Below the pieces are notes generated by a model. That model worked only from the letters and a program-made list of their open reading frames with translations, did not search any database and was not told where the DNA came from. From positions 3,482,501 to 3,546,500 of the forward strand of contig NC_081815.1 in NCBI RefSeq assembly GCF_030704535.1: a DNA stretch of 64,000 nt. Reading direction: 5' to 3'. Positions 11,431 to 24,146 of the stretch are shown here, one piece after another. The stretch's first letter is position 1, and every line of letters begins with the position of its first letter. The DNA comes from Vitis vinifera. Taxonomy: Eukaryota > Streptophyta > Magnoliopsida > Vitales > Vitaceae. The position numbers and the translations under genes were made by a program.

Positions 11431-14400
11431 GTAAGGATTAATGTACTTAAATAACCAGGTTAGTCTAATTGATATCTTCACCATATGTCTGAAATTCCTA
11501 CTTTGTTTCAGCTTCATTTGATTACAATTTATTTTGTTTAGAGTTTATTGTAAAGATAATTTACATTGAGGTCTTATCATAGAAATAGAAGTTTTTTTAA
11601 TACAAATAGAAGTCCTGAAATAAGATTTCTTATATGATAAGCAATTGGGTTTAGAATCTCTGTGTATATATTTTAAGTTTTTAAATGAGAACTATGTGGA
11701 TTGGAGAAGGAAAACACCCATAGCGAGCTCAGACAGATCATGTTTCATGGCTTGTACTGAGTCATGTTTTGTCTGTTCATGCATCAGGTTGGGTGTTGAT
11801 ATTTTTTGGACTGTGACTTGAATAATTCTGTGCCTATGATTTGTCGAACAGGTCTTGTGTGATTTGTGATTTTCTTTTGTACTGTCACTGCAGAACAAGT
11901 AGTGACAGAGCTTCCAATGGCATGCAACACTCACATTATACTCATGTTATCTCTAGAATCCTCTTTATTTCTGATAGTTCGGACCTTCCATCCCCTTTAT
12001 GATCTCCGGTCTTTGTTCTAGTTGCTTTGGCCAGTAACATGTCACCAGATATGTAGGTTTGCTTTCCTGTTCTTAGGTTATTTTTCTTACTTTTCCAAAA
12101 TTAATTATGCATGTTTTGGATTATTGAATTATTTAGGAACCACATGTTACATGATATCACTCTTGTTGGAGTGCTCTTTGGTCAGAGTATGTTGGGAAAA
12201 TGGGTCGTTCTCTGTGTTACTGTTGCCTTGGTTGGTCAGTCGTCCTTATCCAGATATGTTAGAATGGACGTTATGATGCTGTCATCACTCTTATTGTCTT
12301 CGCTTCATAGAAACTTGTGTGTTGTGATGTTGAAATAGTCTAAAAGTGACATGTTTCAGAATTTGCAGAATACAAAAATTCAGAAATTGCCTATGACTCC
12401 AGTTTGGAAGCCACTGAATGATCTAGCTTTAATTTTGGGTTGGGAAGCGTCTGTATGATAACCAGTGCATAAAATATGCACAGTAAAAACAATCTTGTTT
12501 CAAGGGATTCGAAATTTCAAATCAATGTTTAAAACATTTGTGAGATAAGCGTTGGTTTTGATTGGCAAAATTCATGCAGAACCAACACAAATTGAATGCT
12601 AACAGAAAACAGTTCTCTTCTCTGGGGACATAACACAGGTGACAGATAGTTCCCCTCAAAATCAACCCTGAGGACACGGGCATATTTGTGCCCAATTACT
12701 AGACCTCATTCTTGACTCCAGTTTCTAAAACAGGGACAAGGCATAACTCCAAAAGTCACACTTAATAAAATAAAAATGGAGCTTCCATCATTGGACTTTT
12801 AGCTTCCAGTTCCTCGCACAGTATTTTATTTCCTGGCATGCTACATGGTTTTTTCTTGAAACTATTTGCACCATAAAACTGGTGCTTTAATTTCCTGGAG
12901 AGCAATTTCTGAGAAATAATCTAGACATTTTCTTCATTATTGTTGCTCTTGTGTAATATTCTGTAGTATTTGGCTTTTCCCTTTGGTACTCAACATATTG
13001 TTTCACTATATGTCATTGTATAACCCTCTTTCTCTAGGCTTGGATCTTGGAAAGAATGAGGAAAGGACAAGGAAAAGCTGAAAATAGGTTAAGAAGGAAT
13101 TCATTTTTAAGCAACTTCAGGATTTTATTTTCCTTTCCTTCTTTCTTTTTGAGACCCAAAACATGGTTTCCTTGCTTGTTCTTGCAGCTGTATGATGGGA
13201 GAAGAGCTATTGGTTTGGCAGGTTCCATGCTTGATTGGAGAAGAGTTAATGCAGCTTGATTGGCAATTCCTTGACTAATGCACCAGAGAACTCACAACAT
13301 GATTTTTTTTTTTTTTTGTTTGTAGAGAAGCTTGTTAGAAACTGTATGAATTCTTTGAGAAATGTACCTAATAGAACGTATGGAGCATGAAAGGGTGTTT
13401 TCTTCTTGTCTACCAAAAGAAAATTTAGAAAGAAAAACAAAAGTGAAAAGTGGCCAGTATAAAAAACAAAGAACAATTTGCATAGTTGTTGCTTTTAAAC
13501 TCCCCACATATTCTAGATGTTGCACCCTGGTCTCCATCATTCTCATCCTCATTTTGTATTATATTTGTATATTCTGTTTTTCTCTCAGATTCTCTTTCTA
13601 TCATCCCCTTATGCTGTAAGCTGCTTAGGACCAAAGGTCATGTCCAAATTTGTTGTGTTTCAGCTGTGGTATTTCCTTTACTTTTTTAAAAACTGCCAGG
13701 GATGCCATTCAACTAAATACTTCTGCATAAGAAGTCTGGTTTTTAAAGCATTCAGAAGCCCGGTTCCTGCAGTTTGCCAATATTTTTGAGAAGTACCTTA
13801 TCACTTAAGATATTAGGATGGTGGATAATTTTTCAATTTTGGCTGTCTTTCAAGTGAGTGGCAGCCAACCCAATAGCTCCAGGCGCGATAAATTTGGGAC
13901 TTGGATATGCTTCCAACCATGTGATGCATCAAATAGATAAAGCTAGTATAAAATCCTGTTAACCTGTTTTCTTCTTCAGCTTGTCGGGAGCCCCACTCTT
14001 TGTATTCTATTCATTGCCCAGGAGAACTTCACCTGAGATTTATGGGTATTTATGCATGCCCATAAGGTAAGTATAAGTATTCTATTGAGCTTAACATTGT
14101 TCTACGTTTATTTTTTGAATGTAGACGAGAGTTCCTTTCTTGTCACTGCTAGGCTGTCAGTGCATCTATCTATTTATATCAAATACCGAAGTAGTGCAGT
14201 ATCCACAGCATATTCTTAGCCTTTTCTGAAGTGTGATCAAACGCCATTCTGTTCTTCACCCTCATCCAACACTTGGAACCCAGCTTTGCTTGTGGGTTGC
14301 AAGACTCATGTGATCCACACGTGTCTAACGTTACTTCACTACTAACTTTTTTTCTTTACTTTTGTCTCCCTCCATTTGGAATTCAGAGTGGAACCATCAT

Positions 14401-15683
14401 CACATGGACCAGCCTGTAAGGAAATAGACCCATTGGTTGGCCAAAATAAAAATAAAAATTCAACCGTCCAATAATTCAAAATCCCTTGAGGGCTCATTGC
14501 ATCCAATAATTCAAGTCCTCTTGCCCCTTCCTCTACTATAATATGGAAGACAAAGACAAGGCCCTCAACAGCTTCAACTCCTTCAGTGTCCGTCAATGAT
14601 TATCCTATTCACCACTACTTACCCCTTAAAATAAATGTGCATGTTTTTGGTCTCACCAGGTTCTGAAGATGCCTTGTGGGAGGGCACACAGAATGACTAT
14701 TTTACTCATAAAAAATCATGGCAGGTATGATAAGTTGAGGGCATTTATGTAATTATAAGAATGTTGTCATGTATGACTTTAAGCCCCTGGTAGAAGGATG
14801 GGATGTGACGCTATCATTGTATTTTTTTCTTTTTCAAATAATGTATTTATATTTCATGACCCTGTTTTTAAAAGTACTTGTTTATGATACAAAATATTTC
14901 TTGTTTTTGCAGAAGTGGTTCTTTGTATCTCATACTTAAATGGGAGAACTTTCATGGTCATAAATCTCTATCATGACCATAATTAAAGTGAAACATCAGA
15001 AGAAATGCTATCTAAATCCATCTGTAAATACTAAATACCATTTTGTTCTCCAGCTTAGGCTGAGTCCCATCATCACATGCCATTAAAGCTTGATGTTCCT
15101 CCATTATAGTGGTGAGTGTGACTTATGCTTCTTTGCCTTTCACCTCTTAGTCATATGAAATAGCTTCTTCACTTGCTTTTAAGACATGTTGTGTTTCTTC
15201 AACTAGCATATACTCACATGAGAGAGATGCCCATTTGTAATGAGCTGCCAATCTCACACGAATGTCCTCTCCTTTACAATTTAAGATGCCTAGCTCCTAT
15301 CTTTAGTAGTTCTTCACATGACAAAATCTAGCTTGAGTCATTACAGTCAGGAGTGCCTTTTCAGGTTATTGAATCCCTTTCTACATCTTCCTTGACCAGT
15401 TTGATCTCTCTAGAAAGATTTTGGCCTTGGCTTCTTTTCTTTTCATACACTTACTGGTTTCAATGAAGCTTTTCATTTTCCCAATAAACACAGGCCCTTT
15501 AGCTTCTCTCTCTCCTATTTGATAATTCACATGTCCTCAGCTAGTTTGCTTCAGATTTGAGTTTCTACAAAAGTATATCAGCTCGTGGTTGTATGGCAGG
15601 TTGTGGATCCTTATGTGAGGAGTGTCTCTGAGTGTCTTCAAAATATTGTGCTTGTGGGGGCAAGAAAGTAAGGATCTAGTGAG
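11431..15683. other. Long intergenic region, no complete gene seen
   Basis: The 3' flank of the MLN51-like gene is followed by mixed-composition DNA with many short frames, none with recognisable domains. One exon-like piece at 13188-13259 is listed separately. Intron-like T-rich stretches and AG acceptors occur, but no chain of exons could be built. Confidence 0.5.
13188..13259 (+). other. Exon-like fragment, unrecognised (possible gene relic)
   Basis: After a good acceptor (CTTGCAG at 13181-13187) a 24-codon open stretch reads LYDGRRAIGLAGSML followed by DWRRVNAA and a stop at 13257. The composition looks protein-like, and an upstream piece near 13047 is also open, but I do not recognise the family and found no partner exons. 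It could be a terminal exon of a lost gene or chance. Confidence 0.25.
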
Positions 15684-16989
15684 ATGGGGAAACTCAGTTT
15701 TGGCAGGGTGTTAGATTGTTTTTGTCTTTCTTCGGGATCGACCTCTTGTTTCTGCATCAACTCCTTGGAAGCCCAAGATGAGTTTGAGAGAAAGCCATTG
15801 ATTGTCAGTGATGATGATAGGCAGCTGGTCAGACTGAAGGATGTTATTGCTGAGAAGCAGACCCTGGCTTTTCAGTTAAAGCCTAAGGTGAGGTTACTTA
15901 TCTTTCAACTCATTGATTAGCATTGCTGTTATTGTTTCTGATTTTTCCTTTCCAAAATGAGCATGAAGAAAACCTCCATATATAAATTTGTATCTGGGGC
16001 CTATGGCTGGATTATGAACAAATATTTGAAGACTTGAAACCTCAGGCTCAAAGAGTCAATAGTCGGCCAGCTGATGACTCCATAACTTGCTCACTGGACT
16101 GTATATTCATTTTTCCTTTGAAGTCAATGAGTTGCTTGGAACTTCACCATGTGGATTCATATGCTTGAGATGTGGATTAGAAAGTTAGATCAGTTTTTCT
16201 TTTGTGGGAATCTATCAGAATGAGTCAACAACTTGGCCAAATTTTCAGCTAATTTTCTCTTGGTGAATCATGTAGATGGTGGTGCTAAGGGTGTCCATGC
16301 ACTGCAATGGTTGTGCAAGAAAAGTTGAGAAGCATATCTCGAAGATGGAAGGTGAGTCAAATGCCATGATCCTCTCATCACTTTTCAATATTAACTCTAT
16401 TGCCTTCACTTGTCCCTGCCTCACTTTCCATATATACATACTAGTACTATATTAGTTTTCAGCTCTTCTATGCGTGTACATCAAACCGACTCCCCCATGT
16501 TTATATCTCAGAAATTGGCTTGACAATGAGCAATACCCCATTCAAAAAGATGAACCCAATGAACTGATCCTAATTCTCAATCTAATGGACTTGTTTTTAG
16601 CCAGTTGTTGGACCCTTTTAGACAATAAACTATCACAATGATGTGGGTGATGGGCCTACTGGCAAAAAGTTATATAGAACACATGAAAAAAAAAGGCACA
16701 TATAATGCATTGGGTCACATGGAAGGTTCCCCCACACTTTGATGTCCCATTTAATCCATTTTTTTATATGCTCCTAGTAAACCCTTTTGGGGTGTGTTTC
16801 TGCTGTTAGCATGCTCTCAATGTTTGTGCTTCAAAGTACTCCTTTGATCTCTCTCTCTCAACAGGAGTGACCTCCTACCAAGTGGACCTAGAAAGCAAGA
16901 TGGTGGTGGTTGTTGGAGACATTGTCCCCTTAGAAGTGTTGGAGAGTGTCTCTAAAGTGAAGGTTGCAGAGCTTTGGAAGACCCCATGA
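15684..16989 (+). CDS. Heavy-metal-associated (HMA) domain protein, NaKR/ATX1-like
   Basis: Three exons (15684-15887, 16276-16351, 16865-16989) join to 135 codons (134 aa) with consistent phases. The N-terminal 68 residues are Cys/Ser rich (CFCLSSGSTSCFC) and then charged. The HMA domain starts at residue about 69 with VVLRVSMHCNGCARKVEKH, so the metal-binding CxxC is C78/C81. It continues through GVTSYQVDLESKMVVVVGD and ends with SVSKVKVAELWKTP. The HMA fold binds Cu(I) or Zn(II), or serves as a protein-interaction module in phloem NaKR proteins. No C-terminal isoprenylation CaaX box is present, so it is not a typical HIPP. From memory, the Arabidopsis neighbour of VRN5, At3g24450, is the same kind of protein. 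The metal and partner are not shown by the sequence. Confidence 0.88.
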
Positions 16990-18350
16990 TTTGAGAAAAC
17001 AAACACCCATCTCAATGCTTTAGCCACCCCCACAAAGGCCAAATTGAAAAAATATATACTTTTTTACTATTTATTCACCCTATATTTGAACAATATACTA
17101 CTACATTTTCAAGGTCCTATCTTGTGTTGAAACAGAAAAAGAGCAAATTTTCAGGTCTCTCTGTGTGAAGCTTGAACTAGAACCATATGTAACTCTTGGC
17201 AACTACCCCTTATATTATTGTACTTTTATTTGGTGAAATGTATATGAAAAAATTGAAGTATTAGCAAGTTTGATAAACATTGTGGCTCCATTTCCTATCT
17301 GATACCAGCATACCATATGATAATTTTCATTTGCTCAAAGGCTTATCACTATCAGACAAGATATTGTTTGGGTGACAATACATCTGTGTGGCTCCAAGAA
17401 TGTGCCATGGTCGCCTCCAAACTAATGGTTGAACAAAGGGATCATAAGATACAAATTTAGATCAAAGAGTAAGAGATTTTCACTTTAATGTAAAGGTAGT
17501 GAAAATACTTGTATAACACGATGGTAAAATAAAAAAATGTTACAGTGTTTGATCAGATATACTTTGAGAGTGTGTTTGACAATGATTTTAGGAAGGTGCT
17601 CTAAGTGTGTTTAATGTTATTTCTATTTAAAGTGTCTTCTTTAAAAGTATTTTTAGGATAATCATTTATCGTGTTTTTCCATAAAACACTATAAGTAATT
17701 CTTTACTATTAGAAGTGATTTTTCATATTTTTTTTTAAGTGTTTCCTAAAATTTGTTAAATACCTCTTTTTTCTTTTTTTTTTTTCAAAAACACTTTTTT
17801 GATTAAAAGCGTTTCCTAGAATAATGCTAAACAGACTCTTCCAAAATTTTATTTTTATTTTAAAAATAAAAAATAAAAGCTTTTTTAAAAAATAAAAAAT
17901 ATTGTCAAACAAAATCTTCCTATTTTTTTATTTTTTATTTTATTTTTGAAAGTGTTTCCTTGAAATTTGCCAAACACCTATTTTTTTTTTTTTCAAAAAG
18001 CATTTGCTAAACTACTGCCAAACAGGCTCTTGATATTTTTTATTTTTTTATTTTAAAATAAAAAATAGTAGTAACTTATAAGTAAAATACTTCTTGGAGC
18101 CTTGCCTTTTAATCAAAATAAATATAGAAATAAAGAAGAGATGAAGCCCAGTTCACAATTTTACAATAAGGGGCTTGGCCCTTTAAAAAAAAAAAAAAGT
18201 TACGGTTTTGGGTAGCATGGACCAGGGCCCAAAAGATTCAGATCCACTATTGGGGGGCTTTTTTTAACTTTTGCGGCAATTTTAAGAAATAATTATTAAA
18301 AAATGGTAGTTGTGAAAATATTGATAGATTTACGGTAGTTTTGACCACGT
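16990..18350. other. 3' flank of the HMA gene and AT-rich MITE-like DNA
   Basis: After the 3' flank to about 17250, the stretch 17570-18060 has repeated words such as GTGTTTCCT and AAACAGGCTCTT with degenerate inverted ends, typical of old plant MITEs. No gene is seen. Similar words recur at 31970-32341, 57262-57590 and 62970-63130. Confidence 0.5.
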
Positions 18351-19160
18351 GGAAGGTATCTTTTGAAGAGACACCTTCCACAATTTTTAAAATCATGAAA
18401 GAATTGAATTTAAGTTAAAAATGTCTCTTGAAGAGACATCTTCTATCATTCCAGAAAATTGGATTTATATTAAAGGTGTCTCTTGATAAGATACTTTTCA
18501 CAAGGCAAAAAATCCAATATGCATTAAAGGTGTCTCTTCCACAATTTGACAAATTTGAATGTTTCGTGAATTTAATTTTAAAGTTAAAGATGTCTCTTGA
18601 AGAGACACCTTCTACAATTCCTAAAAATTTTAATCTATACAAAATGTGTCAAAGGTGAAGGTGTCTCTTCAAGAGACGCCTTATAAAATTCCAAAAAATT
18701 AGATTTATATTAAAGGTGTCTCTTGAAAAGACACTTTCCACAATTCCACAAAATCCCATATATATATTAAAATTTGTGGAAATGATTTTAAAGCTAAAGA
18801 TGTCTTTCTTCAGTGTATGAAAACACTTTCAGTATAAACCCAATTTTTTTAAAATAATGGAAGGTGTCTCTTGAAGAGACACCTTCAATATAATTACATT
18901 TTTTGGGAATTGTGAAAGGTGTCTCTTGAATGCTGAAGGTGTTTTTTGAAGAGACACCTTCTATAATTACCAAAAAAAATATAATTATATTCGGACGACT
19001 TTCATAATTTTTAAAAAATTGGGTTTATATTGAAAGTGTCTCTTGAAGAGACACTTTTTACAATTTTTCAATGAAAAATTTCAAATTTTGAAAAGGGACA
19101 TTCTACAATTCCCAAAAAATAGAATTATACTAAAGGTGTCTCTTCAAGAGACACCTTCCA
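18351..19160. repeat. Palindrome repeat array, AAGGT-armed type (about 12 units)
   Basis: About a dozen units of an imperfect palindrome with core GTCTCTTGAAGAGAC and outer arms AAGGT/ACCTT occur at about 18351, 18418, 18473, 18525 (half), 18587, 18657, 18711, 18796 (degenerate), 18859, 18915, 18940, 19030 and 19130. They are spaced about 50-120 bp apart. Spacers share words such as TTCCAAAAAATT and GATTTATATTAAA, so the repeat unit is spacer plus palindrome. The centre base is G in some units and C in others, giving each an orientation. No reading frame or transposon gene is attached. Confidence 0.85.
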
Positions 19161-22100
19161 CAAAAAAAAAGGGTTTAAATAACAAATTAATTATAACTAT
19201 TTTATAATTGAATGAAAATTTTTCATTTAATTGATTAGTAAAAATATATCATAATTTTAATATTAAATAGATTTTAAAATTAAACATGTTATAATCACAT
19301 ATCACAATATTATCATCAAATAATATTTTATATAATTTAATAATCAATGTACACTTATCAAATTTATGAACTTTCCAAAATAAACTATGAAGCAAATGTT
19401 CTTAATTGAAATGAGTGTTACTGGTCAACCCGTGATTGTTCAAATTTTTATTTTTATTTTTTTTAGAACTAGGAAAATTGGATGAAGACTATGTCAAAGA
19501 AGCTTATATCTTTGGCCAAGTCTCCCCATATTTGTTCAAGTCTATTTATCTCAACATGAGGTGAATCCAAGTCTGTGTTTCGGATCAAATATCAATTCAT
19601 GATTCTTGCATGTTGTTGTAATAAAATTTTTTATAAGTGATAAAACAAAGGCTATGAATAATTAAGGAAAATACCCAAAAGGGAGGGTGAATTGGGTTTT
19701 TCAAAATCTTTTTCCACACAATAATATATGCACAAAATAAATAAAGGAAAGAGATAAAGTTAGAGAATTCAAATTCGGCTTTATAGTGGTTCGGCACTCC
19801 CTTGCCTACGTCCACTCTCTTGCCTACGTCCACTCTCCTCAATCTCCTAACCGAGTGAGGGTTCCACTAACTTGAAGCTTCAATCAAGCTTTCAATCTTC
19901 TTACACTTGGATTCCGACTCCAATGGGCTTTTACACAATCTCTTCAAGATTTGAACCACTTGAAGGCTTTCACACTCAGTTTACACAAAGATGGAATTCT
20001 CAACCTAGCTTAAGGATGGCTCAAGTACAAGAGAAAGCTAGGATGAATTACAAGAGTGCACTAAGAATATGCAAGTGATGGTTTGATGCACTAAGAAAGA
20101 AATGAGAGCTTTTTGATCAAGAACAGGTAGGTAGGCTTTGAATGCAATTGTTCTCTTGTCAATAAATGAAGAGGAGCTATCAATTTATAGGTTTCTAAGC
20201 TCGGGAGTCAAAAACAGCAAAAGGCAACCTCGTCCGGTCGAGTTAGGGGTCGATCGGTTCACTAGCCGTTGGAGCATTTAATGCATGACAGGTTACCGTA
20301 CTTCAACCGGACCTCGACCGGTGCTCGACCAGACCTCGACTGGTGCTCGACTAGACCTCGACCGGTAAAGGAATCACCTCGACCGGGAAGAGAAGGCTAC
20401 TGGGAGAGAGAGAAGGTTTTTAACCTTCCTCGACCGGTCCTCGACTGGACAACCTCAACTGGTTGAGCCTTTTTGGCCCCGAAAAACCTATTTTTTGATT
20501 CCTTTCTTTTCTAATACTTAGGCAAGGTCTATAGGTGAGTTAATATGCCAATTTTGAATCAATTTGCCTAAGGTATATTTGATAAAACTCGGGTTTTAAA
20601 GAAAATCAAGTTTTAAAGAATAAACCAAGTTTTCTAAGATGCATGAAAAGGTATGAACATCCTAAGTGCACTCATGCTATCATCTTACATTCATTTCCTA
20701 TGATCTCAAGTCTTCCAAGCATCTCGATCTTGTATCCATTTGCTCCTTTGATGAATTTTCGAGTTTATACCTGAGATTTTTAAACATTAAACCAATTAGT
20801 TACTTAATCATGGTTTGTTATCATCAAAACCCGATTAGGAGAACCCTTGGGCTAACAGTAAGTAATATCAGAAAAGTGAGGAAGGAGGTTCAATATTGTA
20901 ACTATCACTACTTTATAATCAAATTGTAAATTTGGAGTGCTAAAGAAAGCAGCCGGGTTGTAAGTATTTGGTTTTTCGTCTTCTGGTATGAACTAGTGCC
21001 TGCATTATGACTAAATTTCTGAAAATCCAGTGGTTTATTACTACCTGCTTATTTCTCTACCTTAAGATTCTCTCATTCTCTTTCTATTATCATTTCAAGC
21101 AACAGATAGTGACCACTGTCTAGGCCTTTGTGTGGAAACAAAAAGGCTCTAATCCATCATTCATGCAAGTGACCTTCAGTGATGTTATTCTCTTGTGTGG
21201 TCTTCTCAGTGATGGCCCCATATCTCTTAAATATCCTTTTTGTCTCTAGTTTACCATTAACCCTATTCTGATCTTCACTCTTCATTGCCAAAACCGTGCT
21301 TGAACCTCACATGGACGAACTTCACTATTAGACAAGAATTGAATTTGAGGCAACACGAACCATCCATGTCAATGAGAATATGAAATTTGGTATCAAGTGA
21401 AGTAGACAAAATTCAAAAACAAAAACAAAAATAATCAATGAATTTTTATTTTTTTTTGCAATCCCCGTTTGATTCCCAAGAAAATCCATCCCCCATTCGA
21501 TTTTTGGGAAAATTCATCCTTGTTTGATTTCCGAGAAAATCCATGCAAAATCCTTAACGAAAAAAAAAAAAAAGCTTTTTGGACCTATTCTAGGGTCTCT
21601 TTGCTTTTGTGCCATTGGATTTAAATTTCACGAACCCTAAATCCACAATTTTTGAGCCAGGCTAAAAAACACAACCTTTCCCCGCAAATCATGATCAGAT
21701 GATTACCAAATAGCATCTTATGTTTTTTTATAAAAAAAATTGGACAGATTTTGTATCCTATGCGCGGGCTGGACTGGTAGGAAATATTGGCAAATTATTT
21801 TTTTTTCAACTTTTCCACACTTTCTTGGCAACCAAACAGAATCACAACAAGCCGAACCACAAAAAAAATAAAATTTTTCTCCATAATTTTTAGTCTACTC
21901 GGTTTCATTGTAAAAAAAAGCCCGAAAACTTTATTTTTTTTCCAACTTTCCCACACTTTCTTGGTGACCAAACACAACCACACCACCAAATATAACCACA
22001 AAACTTATAGAAAACACCGGGGGCAATGGTCTCTCAGATATGCACTTCACTTCCTTCCTATTGGTGTTGAGGCAAAGATCTTCACCCCATGATCAGCGTG

Positions 22101-22549
22101 CGGGATAATGGGTTTTCGGGCAGATGACAAAATGAGTTTTGATGAGAGAAGAGAAACGGGCTGGAAGGGAAATGGAAAGGGGGGAAATGGGTTTCCACTT
22201 TTCATCCTATGTGTTCAAAAGTGCCGTCGAATTAGAATTATTTTCCAAACTACGACATTTTAAAAATTATTTTCACTGATAGCAGTACATTTATCCAGAA
22301 TCCCACTATTGGGCTTGCATGCAAAATTTTGGTCCTGATTTAAAATGGCCCAAATGATCCAGTCCAACATGAAGCTGCTTAAGATATTTATTATTGTATT
22401 ATTTGTGGGGACAGCCATGTGCATGTAACCCACGCCCGCCACCAAAATCCTTCCCAATATTTGAATGTTTCAGAGCTCATAATCTTAATCTAAAATTTTC
22501 CCCAGTATAACCATTTTAGTTAAGTATCATAGAAAAAAATAAAAATATG
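19161..22549. other. Repeat-derived intergenic DNA, no gene seen
   Basis: 19597-20950 has the look of non-coding internal sequence of a large non-autonomous LTR element (GGGAGGGTGAATTGGGTTTT at about 19680, then the CGACCGG-rich tract). 21460-21545 holds three imperfect copies of a 35-bp word around GATTCCCAAGAAAATCCAT. 21800-21990 contains a diverged direct repeat around CCACACTTTCTTGG (two copies). The element class is inference; no coding domain is present. Confidence 0.45.
20228..20465. repeat. CTCGACCGG-rich irregular minisatellite
   Basis: The 9-mer CTCGACCGG and one-base variants (CTCGACTGG, CTCGACCAG, CTCGACTAG) recur about ten times with spacings of about 10-20 bp. GC content is far above the surroundings. 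The open frame across it is rich in R, P and T only because of the repeat. Confidence 0.8.
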
Positions 22550-22565
22550 AAAACGATGTCGTTTT
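22550..22565. promoter_or_regulatory. Near-palindromic promoter motif AAAACGATGTCGTTTT
   Basis: It sits 138 bp before the DUF538 start codon, where the sequence becomes GC-richer. Its outer twelve bases pair perfectly. A close relative lies upstream of HCF101 (40815-40830). A role in transcription start is inference. Confidence 0.45.
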
Positions 22566-22703
22566 ACCGGTGACTTCGTCAACAATCAGCTGCGGCGAAA
22601 TCAACCCTCGATGTCCAAGTGTCTAGCGGGTTAAGAACACAGATACCGAAAGAAGAAGACATTGACGTATATCGTGTGGAGTTCCGAAAACAAACTTATC
22701 GCA

Positions 22704-23177
22704 ATGGCGACGCTCACCATCCTTCCTCTCCTCATCTTCTTCATCCTCTTCCCCCATTCTTCTTCAGACCCTAATCCTACTTCTAAAACTTTGGATTCCA
22801 ATGTTTCGGCCGCTCACGCTGAACTCAGCAACTACGGCTTTCCAGTCGGTCTTCTTCCCACCAACGTCGTAGACTACTCCATCAATCAGACCTCTGGAGA
22901 ATTTTCCGTCAATCTCGGCTACTCCTGCAAATTCACGCTCCCTCCCGACAACTACTTGGCCACCTACTCCCCCAAGATCTCCGGCAAGATTGTCCATGGC
23001 CACATCGCCAGCCTTGCCGGCATTAGGGTTAGGGCTTTCTTCCAGTGGTGGTCCATCACTGGGATTCGTTCCTCCGGCGATAACTTGGTCTTTGAGGTTG
23101 GCGTCGTCACGGCCAAGTACCCGGCCAAGAATTTCCACGAGACTCCTGTTTGTGAGGGGCATAGATCGGTTATGTAA
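22704..23177 (+). CDS. DUF538 family secreted protein
   Basis: A single exon of 157 aa. An N-terminal signal peptide (residues 1 to about 20, TLTILPLLIFFILF) is followed by the DUF538 domain: YGFPVGLLPTNVVDYSI, GEFSVNL, ISGKIVHGHIASLAGIRVRA, FFQWWSITGIRSSGDNLVFE, VGVVTAKYPAKNF and a closing CEG. The start is the ATG at 22704, because the upstream in-frame extension begins only at a TTG. Length and the absence of introns fit the family. DUF538 proteins are plant-specific and often stress-induced. Proposed roles, such as chlorophyll or pectin binding related to bactericidal permeability-increasing folds, are unproven. The run ATTAGGGTTAGGG inside the gene is coding, not telomeric. Confidence 0.92.
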   Translation: MATLTILPLLIFFILFPHSSSDPNPTSKTLDSNVSAAHAELSNYGFPVGLLPTNVVDYSINQTSGEFSVNLGYSCKFTLPPDNYLATYSPKISGKIVHGHIASLAGIRVRAFFQWWSITGIRSSGDNLVFEVGVVTAKYPAKNFHETPVCEGHRSVM

Positions 23178-23801
23178 TTTGTTGTCAACATTTACAGGTT
23201 CTTTTCTTCAATTTAGTCTTTTCCCCCCTCTTTTGGATGGTAATTATTGAAGTTTCGCGAATCAGTTTCTTTTTATGTAAACATTTTATGCCTTGAATTT
23301 GGAAGAAAGCCGGTGCATTCTGCAAAATGTTGTGTTGCCAATTGCAATGTTTCGTTGTTTTCTGGTGTGGTTGAACTAGTTGTGTGGATTGGTAGATGTA
23401 AGAGTCCTTCAATTATTTTTGAACATGTCCTAATGTCTTTTCATAGATTATGGGCATATTCTACTAATAATTCTCCAATGAATTCTGGAGCTTCTGAGTT
23501 GTTTTGGATGGTTTGTCATCATCTTGTTGAATTTCCCGTGGCTGAATTATTGATTTATTTCCTAATCCTGAATTTGTTTGCCACTATCAATGAATGGAGA
23601 CTTAAGTTTTTTCTGAATGAGCTCATTCATGGATGCACTTGATTTTTGCAATTTGTGAATCCAGAAAAAATGCAAATTATCGGATAGTCAAGCTGGTTTT
23701 TTGTGGATTCGGTATTTTCCTTTATGAACATTATGTTTGGAAGAATTATTTCCAGTGCTATGTGATTGATTCCATGGTGTCTGAATAACCCTTTCCTTTC
23801 T

Positions 23802-23874
23802 TTTTTTTTTATTCTTTTGATAGGTGAAGCAACTGTATTAAAAGCGCCCAAGGTATACATGATGTATACAAGGC
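23802..23874 (-). mobile_element. 5'-truncated LINE tail with target-site duplication
   Basis: A poly-T start, then CTTTTGATAGGTGAAGC, is the complement of a plant L1-type 3' end (…CTATCAAAAG). It is flanked by the perfect 18-bp duplication AATAACCCTTTCCTTTCT at 23784-23801 and 23875-23892. Only 73 bp were inserted. Confidence 0.9.
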
Positions 23875-24146
23875 AATAACCCTTTCCTTTCTATTGAAAG
23901 AAATATGCCAATTTGCTAATAGGGAATCTATTTGTGTTGTGTGCTATACTGTGTATTCTTATGCTTTACTTAAGGTCCTTTATGTGCTATTTAATTGTGG
24001 TAGCACCTGGATTATGTATTCTTTATTTGCTGCTGAATAATTCATTGCAAGGATTCTTGTTTGCTTTTGCTAGGTGGGTTATTACTTTAACTATATTTAT
24101 GTGTTTGGGTGCAATAATGCCATTTCTAAACTTGGGGATGGGTCAC

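Noticed and set aside
18351-19160. CRISPR-like array
   Set aside because: Repeats are palindromes with similar, AT-rich, non-unique spacers of unequal length in a plant genome, with no cas genes; it is a foldback/satellite-type array.
20269-20466. Arg/Pro/Thr-rich ORF
   Set aside because: Produced by the CTCGACCGG repeat; no start context or homology.
22662-22703. Longer start for the DUF538 protein
   Set aside because: The extension begins at a TTG; the ATG at 22704 directly starts a good signal peptide.
23020-23036. Telomere-like ATTAGGGTTAGGG
   Set aside because: It lies in the DUF538 coding frame (IRVRAF) with only two units; a coincidence of codons.
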